A stretch of DNA of 37,942 bases. Origin: a virus. Position numbers and translations under genes: made by a program. The notes beneath the pieces are model-generated. The model was given only the letters and a program-made list of their open reading frames with translations, was not told the origin of the DNA and did not search any database. This document shows, piece after piece, positions 20,647 to 28,138 of the stretch (the stretch's first letter is position 1; each line of letters opens with the position of its first letter). The DNA lies in IMG/VR virus record IMGVR_UViG_3300018481_000004, positions 64,001 through 101,942 of that record; one strand, written 5' to 3'.

Positions 20647-20886
20647 GTGCTGACAGACGAGGAAGAGGAGGGCCTGGTCGGGGTCCAAGAGAGCCTGATG
20701 GAACGGGGAGACCGAGAGGCCGCGGAGCTCGTCAAGCAGGCAACGGGCCGTCTCAAGCGCGCCGAGGAGCGGCTGCACGTCATCGAGCTGGCCTGCACCT
20801 ACCAGAACCTGCTGGAGAAAACCAAGCGCACGCCGCGCATCCACCTGCGCGGTGATGAAATCCTCGCCCTGCTCACGGAGGACTGA
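20647..20886 (+). CDS. Small acidic helical protein
   Basis: 79 residues from GTG 20647. Charged coiled-coil-like helix (EEEEGLVGVQESLMERGDRE; VKQATGRLKRAEERLHVIEL) and a basic strand (KRTPRIHLRGDEILALL). No family recognised. Confidence 0.55.
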   Translation: MLTDEEEEGLVGVQESLMERGDREAAELVKQATGRLKRAEERLHVIELACTYQNLLEKTKRTPRIHLRGDEILALLTED

Positions 20887-20887
20887 G

Positions 20888-21262
20888 ATGGAAGAGCAAC
20901 ACGACGAACGAATGAACCGGCTGCTGGTGCTCTGCCAAAAAGCGTGGCCACAGCATGCTGGCTTTCGCATCCGCGTTGCCGGCGTCGACGGCTGGGTGTT
21001 CTGCGTCGACGAAAACGGCTTCGATGACAAGGAGTGCTTCGCGGTCTACTACGTGCCCGACCCTTGGCAGGCTCTCGAGACCGCGTTGCTGGCTCTTTCC
21101 GGCACGCGCGCACCGTGGGCGCAGCAGCTCGCCGAGAAGTTTCTGGCGGATGCCGTCCAGCTCGACGTCTTGCGCTCTGTGTCGGCCACCGAGCGCGCTC
21201 GGGTGTACCGCGATTGCGCAAGTCGCCTCATGCGTGCGAGCGCCTGGCCGGGGATGACATGA
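20888..21262 (+). CDS. Hypothetical protein
   Basis: 124 residues. N-terminal helix (ERMNRLLVLCQKAWPQH), strands (GFRIRVAGVDGWVFCVDENG) and a helical C-terminal half (PWQALETALLALSGTRAPWA). It follows the previous stop by 1 base and overlaps the next start (ATGA). Unknown family. Confidence 0.6.
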   Translation: MEEQHDERMNRLLVLCQKAWPQHAGFRIRVAGVDGWVFCVDENGFDDKECFAVYYVPDPWQALETALLALSGTRAPWAQQLAEKFLADAVQLDVLRSVSATERARVYRDCASRLMRASAWPGMT

Positions 21263-21630
21263 AGTCGCGGGGCAAGGCGTCCAAGGCGCGCGCGAGGGGG
21301 TCACCGTGTAAGACCCAGTTTCGCGTGCGCCTTGACTTCGTGCTCGAGGTCGACGGCGCCGAGCACATGCCTGAGTGGCTCGCCGAGAGGTACCGCCTGT
21401 TCCTCGTGTGCGCGTTGATCGGGTTGAATCTCGACGTGCCCATTCGCCTCCTTTCCGGGAGCAAGATCAGCTCGCACATCGTCAACGTTCGGCAGCTCAA
21501 GGGGTTGTTCCGCAAGCCGATCGTCTTCGCAGGCGGGGTCTGGAGCGACAAGGGCAGCACGGACATCGCGCAAGTCTACGGCGGCAAGGTTCAGATTCTC
21601 GATCGCGAGGGAAGGCTCAAAACGGGGTGA
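21259..21630 (+). CDS. Small basic hypothetical protein
   Basis: 123 residues with a basic leader (KSRGKASKARARGSPCK) followed by strands (FRVRLDFVLEVDGAEHMPEW), a hydrophobic helix (RLFLVCALIGLNLDVPIRL) and mixed C-terminal strands. The hydrophobic helix is too short and charged at the ends for a clear membrane segment. Unknown function. Confidence 0.6.
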   Translation: MKSRGKASKARARGSPCKTQFRVRLDFVLEVDGAEHMPEWLAERYRLFLVCALIGLNLDVPIRLLSGSKISSHIVNVRQLKGLFRKPIVFAGGVWSDKGSTDIAQVYGGKVQILDREGRLKTG

Positions 21631-21632
21631 CC

Positions 21633-21935
21633 ATGAACTACACATTCAAACCGCAGTTCCCGATGGAGGAACTGGACCTGATGGACAAGGGTTGGACCCC
21701 TGAGCAGGTACGCCGCCTGATCAGGGACTACCGAGAGGTCGTAAAGCACGCTCACGCCCTCGAGAGCACGCGCTGCCAGCATTGCGTGACGTTCAGCGCC
21801 GCGATGCTGCTCGCGAACGCATGGCAACAAGAGCAAGACGCCGCCACCCAGGTGCGGGGCAAAGAGCTCGAGGAGCGCCTACGCGACGCCCAGACGCAGG
21901 TACTGGTCTGGAACGAGGCGCACCCAGGGGAGTGA
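21633..21935 (+). CDS. Small helical hypothetical protein
   Basis: 100 residues. N-terminal segment MNYTFKPQFPMEELDLMDKG and two long helices (EQVRRLIRDYREVVKHAHAL; KELEERLRDAQTQVLVWNEA) with a Cys-x2-Cys (RCQHCVTF) between them. Coiled-coil tendency. Followed by a 58-base gap. Confidence 0.6.
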   Translation: MNYTFKPQFPMEELDLMDKGWTPEQVRRLIRDYREVVKHAHALESTRCQHCVTFSAAMLLANAWQQEQDAATQVRGKELEERLRDAQTQVLVWNEAHPGE

Positions 21936-21993
21936 CCTCTAGCCCTCTCATTTTTCGGAAAAAGCAACGTGCCAAAATAGGAGATACGAGCTC

Positions 21994-22449
21994 ATGAATG
22001 ACCTTCAAAGCGCAACCGCCGCTCTCGATCACCTCGAAAATCCGTACGCCATGGCGGTACGGGGGCTGCTCGAGGAGATCGTGCCGGCCAATCAGAACGC
22101 CGACTGCGGCGGTGACCGCCAGATGTCGGTGACGGAGTGGCAACTGCTCTCCGACGCCCTTGACGCTCTTCGCACGCTCTCGGAGATCACGGAGGCCCTG
22201 CTTGCTCCACGCGATCCAGACGACGTGATGTTGGATGGTGTCAGCGAGCCAGTAGAACAGCCGCGTGTGATCAGTGCGTCCGCGGAAGGTTGCCACGTTT
22301 TCGCTTTGCTTTCCGATAACCGGATCTTGCAGAGCCGGGAGCTGGGCAACCCAAACTGCGCGGAAGTGCATGCCGACCAGGTGATGCGGCTTCAACTCAG
22401 TGCGAAGTTCTTGACGGGCGTTCTAAAATGGAGTGAAAGCGAGGTTTGA
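21994..22449 (+). CDS. Hypothetical protein
   Basis: 151 residues, acidic. N-terminal helices (DLQSATAALDHLENPYAMAV; LSDALDALRTLSEITEALLA), C-terminal beta-like segments. AATAGGAGATA precedes the ATG, a good ribosome site after a 58-base gap, so transcription may restart here. No family recognised. Confidence 0.6.
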   Translation: MNDLQSATAALDHLENPYAMAVRGLLEEIVPANQNADCGGDRQMSVTEWQLLSDALDALRTLSEITEALLAPRDPDDVMLDGVSEPVEQPRVISASAEGCHVFALLSDNRILQSRELGNPNCAEVHADQVMRLQLSAKFLTGVLKWSESEV

Positions 22450-22506
22450 AACTGTTTCGTGCCGGCAGTGCGGGCTGCCCACGCCAGTTTCAGGGGGTGC
22501 ACAACA

Positions 22507-22935
22507 ATGATTCACAGCCATGCCAGTGGTCAGTCGGTTTCAGAGCTCCCGATCAACGTGCAGGCTTACGTCCGCGGTGTGCGCGTGTTCGAGGGACAGG
22601 GGCTGCATGTCCCGCTGGAGGATCTGGAAGCTGTTCTGAGCCGCATGAAGAGCAACGGGATGCGCTTTGATGCGATCCAGGTGATCCGGCCATACGTGTG
22701 TGAGTCGCTCGAAGAGGGCGTCGAGGTCTACGAGCTACGCCACATCACCTATGCCCGCGACGGATTGAGCTGGGTCACGCTCGATGAGCGCAGCCTGATC
22801 TCGGAACTCGGCCTGGACGCGGAGCGCCGAAAGGCCATCGCGGAAGCCACCACGCGGCTTGAGAGGCAGTACGAAGCGTTCAAAGCCTTGTGCTCGTGTA
22901 GTCAGTGCGGCAAGGGCAAGGAGCAGCTCTCGTGA
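22507..22935 (+). CDS. Hypothetical protein with CSCSQC motif
   Basis: 142 residues from ATG 22507, where a GGGGG run is about 9 bases upstream; a TTG-type start further upstream is less likely. The body is alpha/beta (NVQAYVRGVRVFEGQGLHVP; GVEVYELRHITYARDGLSWV), a coiled-coil segment follows (RRKAIAEATTRLERQYEAFK), and the tail has CSCSQCGKG. Function unknown. Its stop overlaps the next GTG. Confidence 0.6.
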   Translation: MIHSHASGQSVSELPINVQAYVRGVRVFEGQGLHVPLEDLEAVLSRMKSNGMRFDAIQVIRPYVCESLEEGVEVYELRHITYARDGLSWVTLDERSLISELGLDAERRKAIAEATTRLERQYEAFKALCSCSQCGKGKEQLS

Positions 22936-23189
22936 CCCCGGTCAACGACAACCCCGTGCACTCGGTTGTGGACGCTGTCGAGTGCGCGGCATTTGGCCAT
23001 GACATCGACGATTACGAGGTGTCCATGGACAGCGAAGGCGTGGTCTGCCTTGCCGTACACGTGCCCTGGTATCGTGCGCCGTTCCTGCACGACTGGATGA
23101 TCCTCCAGACCGCGCTCGCCTATCTGGAGATCGTCGACCACGGATACCAGGGGCCTCTGCAAGTTCGTGTGGCGAGACTCGTCGCGTGA
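22932..23189 (+). CDS. Small hypothetical protein
   Basis: 85 residues from GTG 22932. Acidic N-terminal half (VNDNPVHSVVDAVECAAFGH; IDDYEVSMDSEGVVCLAVHV) and hydrophobic C-terminal half (HDWMILQTALAYLEIVDHGY). Coupled with neighbours. Unknown family. Confidence 0.55.
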   Translation: MTPVNDNPVHSVVDAVECAAFGHDIDDYEVSMDSEGVVCLAVHVPWYRAPFLHDWMILQTALAYLEIVDHGYQGPLQVRVARLVA

Positions 23190-23281
23190 GCCTGGATGGT
23201 TGGCTTGGGCTCTGTTGGGCGCTTGCGGTGACCTCGCTGCTCACGTGGCATGCCCGCAAAAAGCGAGAGCCGCGCATATAA
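23186..23281 (+). CDS. Very small membrane protein (31 aa)
   Basis: A 31-residue frame from GTG 23186 (overlapping the previous TGA as GTGA) to TAA 23279-23281. It has one hydrophobic stretch (WLGLCWALAVTSLLTW) and a basic end (HARKKREPRI), the normal layout of a short single-pass membrane peptide. The overlap pattern matches the neighbouring genes and supports a real gene. Confidence 0.5.
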   Translation: MSLDGWLGLCWALAVTSLLTWHARKKREPRI

Positions 23282-23303
23282 CTCCGCGCGCTTGCTGAGC
23301 AAA

Positions 23304-23399
23304 ACTCAGTTTGAGAGGCCGGGGGATGCAAGTCCTATAGGAGGGCGCGAACGCCGTGCAACAGCTGCACGTGTTTCGGGTCTTTTTAAGGGGCCTTGG
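23304..23399 (+). promoter_or_regulatory. Intergenic motif and hairpin before 23402
   Basis: ACTCAGTTTGAG (23304-23315), a TATAGG (23336-23341) and a hairpin CGTGCA/TGCACG (23355-23371), then AAGGGG before the ATG. The motif is one of several near-copies in the window; the spacing to a -10 box (20 bases) is longer than at 29686 and 30992, so a promoter role is less sure here. Confidence 0.35.
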
Positions 23400-23401
23400 C
23401 C

Positions 23402-23635
23402 ATGGACCAACTCGATACGCTGTTCGATCGGATGAGGGTGAACACCCGGACGGTGATCAGCACCATGCCGGCGGACGACCAAGGGGACGTCGTCCTCTCC
23501 CCAGCGGAGATGGGCCTCGTCCTGATCGCTGTCTCCTACGGCCTCGCCATCAGCATGGGCGCATCTCGCGACCAGCTGGAGCGCGTCGCCGCGCGATGCC
23601 TGCAGGAACACGACAGCACCAAAATCATCTGCTGA
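23402..23635 (+). CDS. Small hypothetical protein
   Basis: 77 residues from ATG 23402. Helical N-terminus (QLDTLFDRMRVNTRTVISTM), a segment DVVLSPAEMGLVLIAVSYGL and a helical C-terminus (SRDQLERVAARCLQEHDSTK). No family recognised. Confidence 0.6.
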   Translation: MDQLDTLFDRMRVNTRTVISTMPADDQGDVVLSPAEMGLVLIAVSYGLAISMGASRDQLERVAARCLQEHDSTKIIC

Positions 23636-23648
23636 AAGGGGCAGGCCC

Positions 23649-23924
23649 ATGAAGCTTATCCGGCCTCTTCCCGACATCTCACCCACTGAGCGGCTCCAGG
23701 CTGCGCAGCTGGTCGAGACCTTGCAGCACCAGCGCTTCTACCTGCCAGAGATGTTTCGGCGCGCCATCGAAGACGAGGCGGCGTTGATGCTCGCGCTGCA
23801 CCGCGACCGTGTGTGCCTTGCATTCGAGCGCTTTCGCGCCGACTCGCATCTGCACGGTACGGCGGACGAACGCTTTTTAACCACGTGGCGAGACGTGCGC
23901 CGGGGCCTGCTCCCCCACGAATGA
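23649..23924 (+). CDS. Small helical hypothetical protein
   Basis: 91 residues, basic and helical (SPTERLQAAQLVETLQHQRF; EMFRRAIEDEAALMLALHRD). GGGGCAGGCCC precedes the ATG. Followed by a run of short genes at 7-base spacing. No family recognised. Confidence 0.6.
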   Translation: MKLIRPLPDISPTERLQAAQLVETLQHQRFYLPEMFRRAIEDEAALMLALHRDRVCLAFERFRADSHLHGTADERFLTTWRDVRRGLLPHE

Positions 23925-23931
23925 GGACGAT

Positions 23932-24138
23932 ATGAAACCCCGTAGAGTCGTCGAGCTTGCCACCTGCCCTGACTGCGGCGCGCACCTCTTGTGGGTCGAC
24001 ACCCCGAGCGGCGCGCGTATCGCGCTCGATCACGCTCCGCGGCGCGGGTTCGTGCTCGACGTCGGCACGCTGCCCATGGCCGCGGCGCAGTACCTTGTTT
24101 ACACGAATCACGCGGACACGTGCACGAAGGAGCCATGA
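23932..24138 (+). CDS. Small zinc-finger-like protein
   Basis: 68 residues. CPDCG knuckle at ~12-16 and a distal His-x4-Cys (NHADTC) about 45 residues on, with GARIALDHAPRRGFVLDVGT between; this C-x2-C ... H-x4-C set would bind one zinc. Its stop overlaps the next start. Confidence 0.6.
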   Translation: MKPRRVVELATCPDCGAHLLWVDTPSGARIALDHAPRRGFVLDVGTLPMAAAQYLVYTNHADTCTKEP

Positions 24139-24341
24139 CCGTGCCCGACGATCTACCCGAAAACGCCCTGCCGCTCACGCTTGCCGAGGTCGAGATCTTG
24201 CTCTTGGCGCTCGACCTGCACGGGGAATACATCCTGCGCGCCCACGACGTTGCAGACGTAGCAGCGTTGACGGAGCGCCTAGAATGGCTGCGCAACGCAT
24301 GGCTCGCGCAGGAGAAAAAGAGACGTGGGCTTGGGCCATGA
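24135..24341 (+). CDS. Small acidic helical protein
   Basis: 68 residues, mainly two helices (TLAEVEILLLALDLHGEYIL; LTERLEWLRNAWLAQEKKRR). Coupled by ATGA to the zinc-finger-like gene. No family recognised. Confidence 0.6.
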   Translation: MTVPDDLPENALPLTLAEVEILLLALDLHGEYILRAHDVADVAALTERLEWLRNAWLAQEKKRRGLGP

Positions 24342-24353
24342 AATGAGGACGGT

Positions 24354-24749
24354 ATGAACATCACAGACGAAATGGTGGACGCTGCCGTGGACTACTGGGT
24401 GTCTCGCAATCAAGTCGGCGAGACCTTCCTTGCGCACTTCGGCATGCGTCAGGTGCTTCAAGCGGCGCTTGCTCACGTGCCTGATCCCCTTCCGCCACTG
24501 GACGAGGACGTCGACGACGCCATCGAGACGATCCTGTGCGGCATCAACGACGGCGATCCCGACAATCCCTATCCCAGTCATGAGGCCGTGCTCGTCGCCG
24601 AAGAGTTGCGACGTCGCTGCCCTCGCGCAGACCCGGACCGATGCCGGATCCCCCCATCCGGTTGGCGGTGCACTCGGCGTGCAGGACACGAGGGGCCGTG
24701 TGCAGGCGTCCGCTGGTTCCGATCTGACAAGGAGAAGGCCGATGGCTGA
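24354..24749 (+). CDS. Hypothetical protein with C-terminal Cys/His cluster
   Basis: 131 residues. N-terminal helical region (DEMVDAAVDYWVSRNQVGET), a very acidic middle (PLDEDVDDAIETILCGINDG), and a C-terminal RCRIPPSGWRCTRRAGHEGP with Cys/Cys/His/Cys spacing typical of the small C-terminal zinc-binding motif found on many actinobacterial and phage proteins. The stop overlaps the next start by 8 bases. Confidence 0.6.
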   Translation: MNITDEMVDAAVDYWVSRNQVGETFLAHFGMRQVLQAALAHVPDPLPPLDEDVDDAIETILCGINDGDPDNPYPSHEAVLVAEELRRRCPRADPDRCRIPPSGWRCTRRAGHEGPCAGVRWFRSDKEKADG

Positions 24750-25224
24750 TGCACAACCACGCAAGTACGCCGAAGGCACCGAGGTCTCTGCGGAGAAGTC
24801 ACGCGCGGAGCTCGAGGCCCTCCTTCGCCGCCACGGCGCTACCGAGTTCGGCATCTACACCGGCACAGAGCAGACGATGTTTCTGTATCGGATTCACGGC
24901 CGGATGGTTCGACACAAGGTGCTCGTGCCGCCGTTGCCCAAACTCACGAGCGTGCGCAGAGTGCACGGGCGCGCGCTGCAGGACGTTGCCCAGCGCGCGC
25001 AGGATGCCGAGTGGCGTAGGCGCTGGCGCGCGCTCGTGCTCGTGGTGAAGGCGAAGCTCGAGATCATCGCCTCCGGCGGGTCCACCTTCGAGGGCGAGTT
25101 CCTCGCGGACATCTTGCTCGCCGACAACCAGACGGTGGGCGAAGCCATCATGCCGCGTATCGCGGAAGTCTATTCGACCGGCAGCATGGATGGTTTTCTA
25201 CTCGGCCCAGGAGGATCCAAGTGA
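24742..25224 (+). CDS. Conserved phage hypothetical protein
   Basis: 160 residues. KYAEGTEVSAEKSRAELEAL at the start, then RHGATEFGIYTG, an RIHGRMVRHKVLVPPLP strand, and EWRRRWRALVLVVKAKLEII followed by ESG-like SGGSTFEGEFLADILL. This order of motifs belongs to a small protein common in phages of many hosts; its function is not known to me. The gene overlaps its downstream exonuclease neighbour (stop/start GTGA), hinting at a shared role in nucleic-acid metabolism. Confidence 0.75.
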   Translation: MADAQPRKYAEGTEVSAEKSRAELEALLRRHGATEFGIYTGTEQTMFLYRIHGRMVRHKVLVPPLPKLTSVRRVHGRALQDVAQRAQDAEWRRRWRALVLVVKAKLEIIASGGSTFEGEFLADILLADNQTVGEAIMPRIAEVYSTGSMDGFLLGPGGSK

Positions 25225-25847
25225 GCGCACCTCGATACCTGTTCTGTGACCTCGAGACCAACGGTTTGCACAGGCGCAAGAACCTCGTGCTCGAGATCGG
25301 CCTCATCGCGATCGACGACGACTGGAACACGCTCGCAGAGGCCGACATCCTCGTCCACATTCCGCCGAGTCTGGCAATGGAAGGTGTGCATCCAACCGTT
25401 CGCGAGATGCACACGAAGAACGGCCTCTTTGACGAGCTCGACGCTGCGTATCGGGCGGCCCAAGCAGAAGGAGGCGCGCGACACACCGAGCCTGCGCATG
25501 CCTATCTGCAGGCGTCACACACGGTGCGGGAGTTTTTGTCCGATACAGGCTACGACGTTGGCGAAGTAATTCTGTGCGGCCACTCGATCCACTTCGATCG
25601 CGGCTTCATTCAGGAGCAGTTGCCGGCGTTCGAAACGTGGCTGAGCCATCGGATGATGGACTTCGGCGCGATCGGACGCTTTCTTCGGGAACAAGCAAAA
25701 GAGTGGGACATCCCGTTCATCGAGCCAGCGCCGATGCCCCATCGAGGTCTCGCTGACGCGCGCATCGAGCTCACGGAGGCCCGCAATCTGCGCGCCACGC
25801 TGCGCGCGGTCTTCGACGCGTACACGCGCAACTACTTCGGACCGTGA
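25221..25847 (+). CDS. Oligoribonuclease-like DEDDh 3'-5' exonuclease
   Basis: 208 residues, near the ~180 typical of oligoribonuclease (Orn) plus an insert. All DEDDh residues are present: D10 and E12 (CDLETNGL), D126 within HSIHFDR (121-127), and H174/D179 in HRGLADARIEL. This two-metal fold removes nucleotides from the 3' end of short RNA (or DNA) oligomers. An insert near residues 78-96 (QAEGGARHTEPAHAY) is not standard. GTG start overlapping the previous stop. A proofreading- or RNase-T-like use is possible; Orn-like is my best reading. Confidence 0.85.
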   Translation: MSAPRYLFCDLETNGLHRRKNLVLEIGLIAIDDDWNTLAEADILVHIPPSLAMEGVHPTVREMHTKNGLFDELDAAYRAAQAEGGARHTEPAHAYLQASHTVREFLSDTGYDVGEVILCGHSIHFDRGFIQEQLPAFETWLSHRMMDFGAIGRFLREQAKEWDIPFIEPAPMPHRGLADARIELTEARNLRATLRAVFDAYTRNYFGP

Positions 25848-25913
25848 GCCGAGATTTCCGGCGAGAGCGATCGTAAACTCGGCGCTTCCCTACGATTTGA
25901 AAGGGGAGCCACG
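25848..25913 (+). promoter_or_regulatory. Possible promoter and ribosome site for 25914
   Basis: TAAACT (25874-25879) lies about 35 bases upstream of the ATG, in the first larger gap after a long coupled series; TTTGAAAGGGGAG just before the start is a strong ribosome site. A -35 box is not clear. Confidence 0.35.
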
Positions 25914-26453
25914 ATGTTTGATTCTCATCTCACCTACGGTCCGAACCGGTTGACCTTGGAACAGTGCCTGGAGCCCGAACGGCCGCAGATCGTGCAGGAT
26001 CTTGCGCGGCGCGCGGCATCCCTGCAGAGCGCGTTGACCGCGGCACAGAGCACCGCCGCGACACGCCCCGCGCCTGCCCAGCGTCCGGCTGCAGCGCCCC
26101 CAGCAGGGGGTGCGCCACGCCCGGCTGCGGCGCCCGCAGCGGCACCACGCCCCGCTGCCGCGCCCGCAGCGGCACCACGCCCCGCTGCCGCGCCGGCCGC
26201 CGCAACGAAGGGGCCAGCTGCTGGCGCTTTCGCTCGGCCGCCCACGCAGGGGGGACAGCCTCCATCTGGTGGCCAAGGCGCGCCGCGGCCTGCCGCCGCC
26301 CCGCGGCCTGCCGCCGCCCTGCCACCTGGCGCCGCCCCGCCGCAGCGGATGCGACCCCCATCCGGTGGCCAAGGTGCTCCGCCGCCGGCCGGCGCACCGC
26401 CCGCAGAGCCTCCAGCCGCGGGGGGCGCGCCGCCCGCGCCCCAGAGCACCTGA
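25914..26453 (+). CDS. Pro/Ala-rich protein
   Basis: 179 residues. The first ~45 residues look folded (LTLEQCLEPERPQIVQDLAR); the rest is Pro/Ala/Gly/Gln-rich with repeats (APRPAAAPAA three times; PPSGGQGAP three times). The repeats are also visible at DNA level (26107-26200, 26262-26380), so length is likely variable. A Pro/Ala-rich extension is typical of a spacer, a decoration protein or a scaffold-like tail. The opposite strand holds long open frames here because of the repeat composition; they are not genes. Confidence 0.65.
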   Translation: MFDSHLTYGPNRLTLEQCLEPERPQIVQDLARRAASLQSALTAAQSTAATRPAPAQRPAAAPPAGGAPRPAAAPAAAPRPAAAPAAAPRPAAAPAAATKGPAAGAFARPPTQGGQPPSGGQGAPRPAAAPRPAAALPPGAAPPQRMRPPSGGQGAPPPAGAPPAEPPAAGGAPPAPQST

Positions 26454-26467
26454 AACTCAAACTGGCA

Positions 26468-26476
26468 TGATAGGCT
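26468..26476 (+). promoter_or_regulatory. Candidate -10 promoter, TGATAGGCT
   Basis: Matches the TGATAGGGT before 1099 at eight of nine positions and lies 9 bases before the ATG at 26485. The reverse version of the intergenic motif, CTCAAACTG (26456-26464), lies just upstream. If used, the transcript would be nearly leaderless, in keeping with the missing ribosome site. Confidence 0.4.
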
Positions 26477-26484
26477 CTCGCCTC

Positions 26485-27039
26485 ATGGGGGAACCTCGAA
26501 GGCGGCATCGCCGCGTGCGCGCGAACTGGGCGGGGTGTGGGTGCCCTGACGGCACGCGCTACGTCTCGACCCGCGGACGCACGCGCGGCTGGAGCTGCGT
26601 CAAGAACACCGCGAAGGGGTCGCGTTTCGTCAAGGCCGTGTGCCGGGTCGCGGGCGCGGGCGCGCACCTGCTCCCTTCGAGCGCGCGGGAAGACAAACCG
26701 CCGATCATCGTGCGCCCGCGCGCGCGCCCGAAGCTGCTCTCGTCAGGGGAAGATGGCCCCGCCAAGAACGCGATCGTGGTCCGCCAACGTGACGCGTTGG
26801 CACGTCGGCGCGCGGTCGAGGCCGAGACGCTGCTGTCACCGCGCGACGTGCTGATCGTCGACTCGGGGCCGCTCGCGCCGCCGCGCAAGCGGACGCGGCT
26901 GGGTCAGCAGAAAAAGGCCAGCAAGGGCAAGGTGGATTGGTCCCGCTGCAAGTGCCCGTCCGGCGCGACGCTCCACAAAACCAAGACCGGGCAGGTCTGC
27001 AAGCAAAAGAACAAGTTCGTCAAGGCCGTCTGCTCATGA
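26485..27039 (+). CDS. Basic protein with duplicated cysteine motif
   Basis: 184 residues from ATG 26485; ATG 26467 is also in frame but overlaps the -10-like box. The motif C-x-C-P-x-G ... G-x-x-C ... F-V-K-A-V-C occurs at both ends: N-terminal (CGCPDGTRY, then WSCVKNTAKGSRFVKAVC) and C-terminal (CKCPSGATL, then QVCKQKNKFVKAVC). The linker is rich in Arg/Pro and includes GPAKNAIVVRQRDALARRRA. Very basic. It shares the cysteine plus lysine style with the small proteins at 31081-33094, suggesting a family. Disulfide or metal pairs and DNA or virion binding are possible; no function known. Confidence 0.65.
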   Translation: MGEPRRRHRRVRANWAGCGCPDGTRYVSTRGRTRGWSCVKNTAKGSRFVKAVCRVAGAGAHLLPSSAREDKPPIIVRPRARPKLLSSGEDGPAKNAIVVRQRDALARRRAVEAETLLSPRDVLIVDSGPLAPPRKRTRLGQQKKASKGKVDWSRCKCPSGATLHKTKTGQVCKQKNKFVKAVCS

Positions 27040-27782
27040 GCACGCTGCTGCTCGCCAACGGGTGCGACGCGACGCACGAGCAGCACGCCCTCGCGCTTGA
27101 GACCGTGGTCCGGTACTTCAAAAACCGTCTGGGGCTCAACCAGCTCGTGCACGTCGCCGGCCGCTACAAGTTCGTGCTCGACCGCGTGCGAGAGCAACAA
27201 GGGCGTTGGCTGTCCATCCGGTACCAGATACGCCCGCTCGTCGACGGCAAGGACGACGTCGAGAACAGGATCACTCACTACAAGCATCCGAAGGGTGCGA
27301 TCGCCGAGATCAAACCTGACCCCGGCCTCGTTTATCGCGGCATGAGCTGGGAGGAGTGGGTGCAGACGCGCAAGCGCTGCGAGATTCGATCGATGGGGCA
27401 CTACAACATCAGCCAGAAGAACTACACCTTCTTCGGCGAAGCTGGCAGCGCCGTCTACTACACCTGCGGCTTCACGCCGTGGGTGTACAAGCCCGCGATG
27501 GGACGGCCAGGCGTCGTCATCGGCGTCGAAAAGGAAGACGTCCTGCACCACAAGGATCGGCCCGACATCATTCCCGAGGGCGAGTACGCCATTCACTACG
27601 GGCTGTCGGCGCGACGCATCCAGGAGGTCTACATCATGGTCGTCAAAGAAGTCCGCTGGGGTTTCCTCGAACTTCAGCTGGACCGCACGACACAGCGCAT
27701 CACCGAGGGAAGTACGACGGGCGTGAGTGTGTGGCCGGACATCGTGCAGATCGACGCCTATCAGGCACGCGCGGGGTGCTGA
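27036..27782 (+). CDS. Possible ADP-ribosyltransferase-fold protein
   Basis: 248 residues. The core reads VYRGMSWEEWVQTRKRCEIR, then GHYNISQKNYTFFGEAGSAV, TCGFTPWVYKPAMGRPGVVI. An Arg (R101) in YRG, a Ser-containing YNIS strand and later glutamates (EVYIMVVKEV) are placed as in the R-S-E class of mono-ADP-ribosyltransferases, which several phages carry to modify host proteins. The exact E-x-E or Q-x-E motif is not clear, so this is a tentative fold assignment. The ATG overlaps the previous stop. Confidence 0.5.
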   Translation: MSTLLLANGCDATHEQHALALETVVRYFKNRLGLNQLVHVAGRYKFVLDRVREQQGRWLSIRYQIRPLVDGKDDVENRITHYKHPKGAIAEIKPDPGLVYRGMSWEEWVQTRKRCEIRSMGHYNISQKNYTFFGEAGSAVYYTCGFTPWVYKPAMGRPGVVIGVEKEDVLHHKDRPDIIPEGEYAIHYGLSARRIQEVYIMVVKEVRWGFLELQLDRTTQRITEGSTTGVSVWPDIVQIDAYQARAGC

Positions 27783-27784
27783 AC

Positions 27785-28138
27785 ATGATCCCCCTGGCCA
27801 CCATCTGGAACCGCCTGAAGACGACGCCCGAGTGGTTGTGGGGCGCCGTCGCGGGCGCGGGCACGCTCACGTTTTTCTGGCTCAAGATGAAAAAAGCGGA
27901 CGAGCAAGTGGCCTCTGCCGAACGCGAAGCGACAGAGGCCAAGCTCGACCGCGACGCGGCGCAAGATGATGCGACCATCGAGCTCACGCGCCAGGACGTT
28001 GCCGAGCTCGACGAAGAACGCGCGGCCATCCGCGAGCGCGCTGCCGACGAGCACGAAGAAGCGCTCGAGATGACTGACAAGGAGACCGCGCGCTGGCTCC
28101 AGCGTGATGCCGAAACGCGCCTCAAGGACAAGCCATGA
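27785..28138 (+). CDS. Membrane-anchored coiled-coil protein (possible i-spanin)
   Basis: 117 residues: hydrophobic segment near 15-33 (PEWLWGAVAGAGTLTFFWLK), then a long charged coiled coil (KKADEQVASAEREATEAKLD; LDEERAAIRERAADEHEEAL). N-terminal anchor plus periplasmic coiled coil is the layout of inner-membrane spanins. Next gene overlaps as ATGA. There is no lysis enzyme adjacent, so a structural role is possible. Confidence 0.5.
   Translation: MIPLATIWNRLKTTPEWLWGAVAGAGTLTFFWLKMKKADEQVASAEREATEAKLDRDAAQDDATIELTRQDVAELDEERAAIRERAADEHEEALEMTDKETARWLQRDAETRLKDKP

Noticed and set aside
25930-26667. Long minus-strand frames over the Pro/Ala-rich gene
   Set aside because: They arise from repeat composition (CGC/GCC-rich DNA) and are not supported by a ribosome site.
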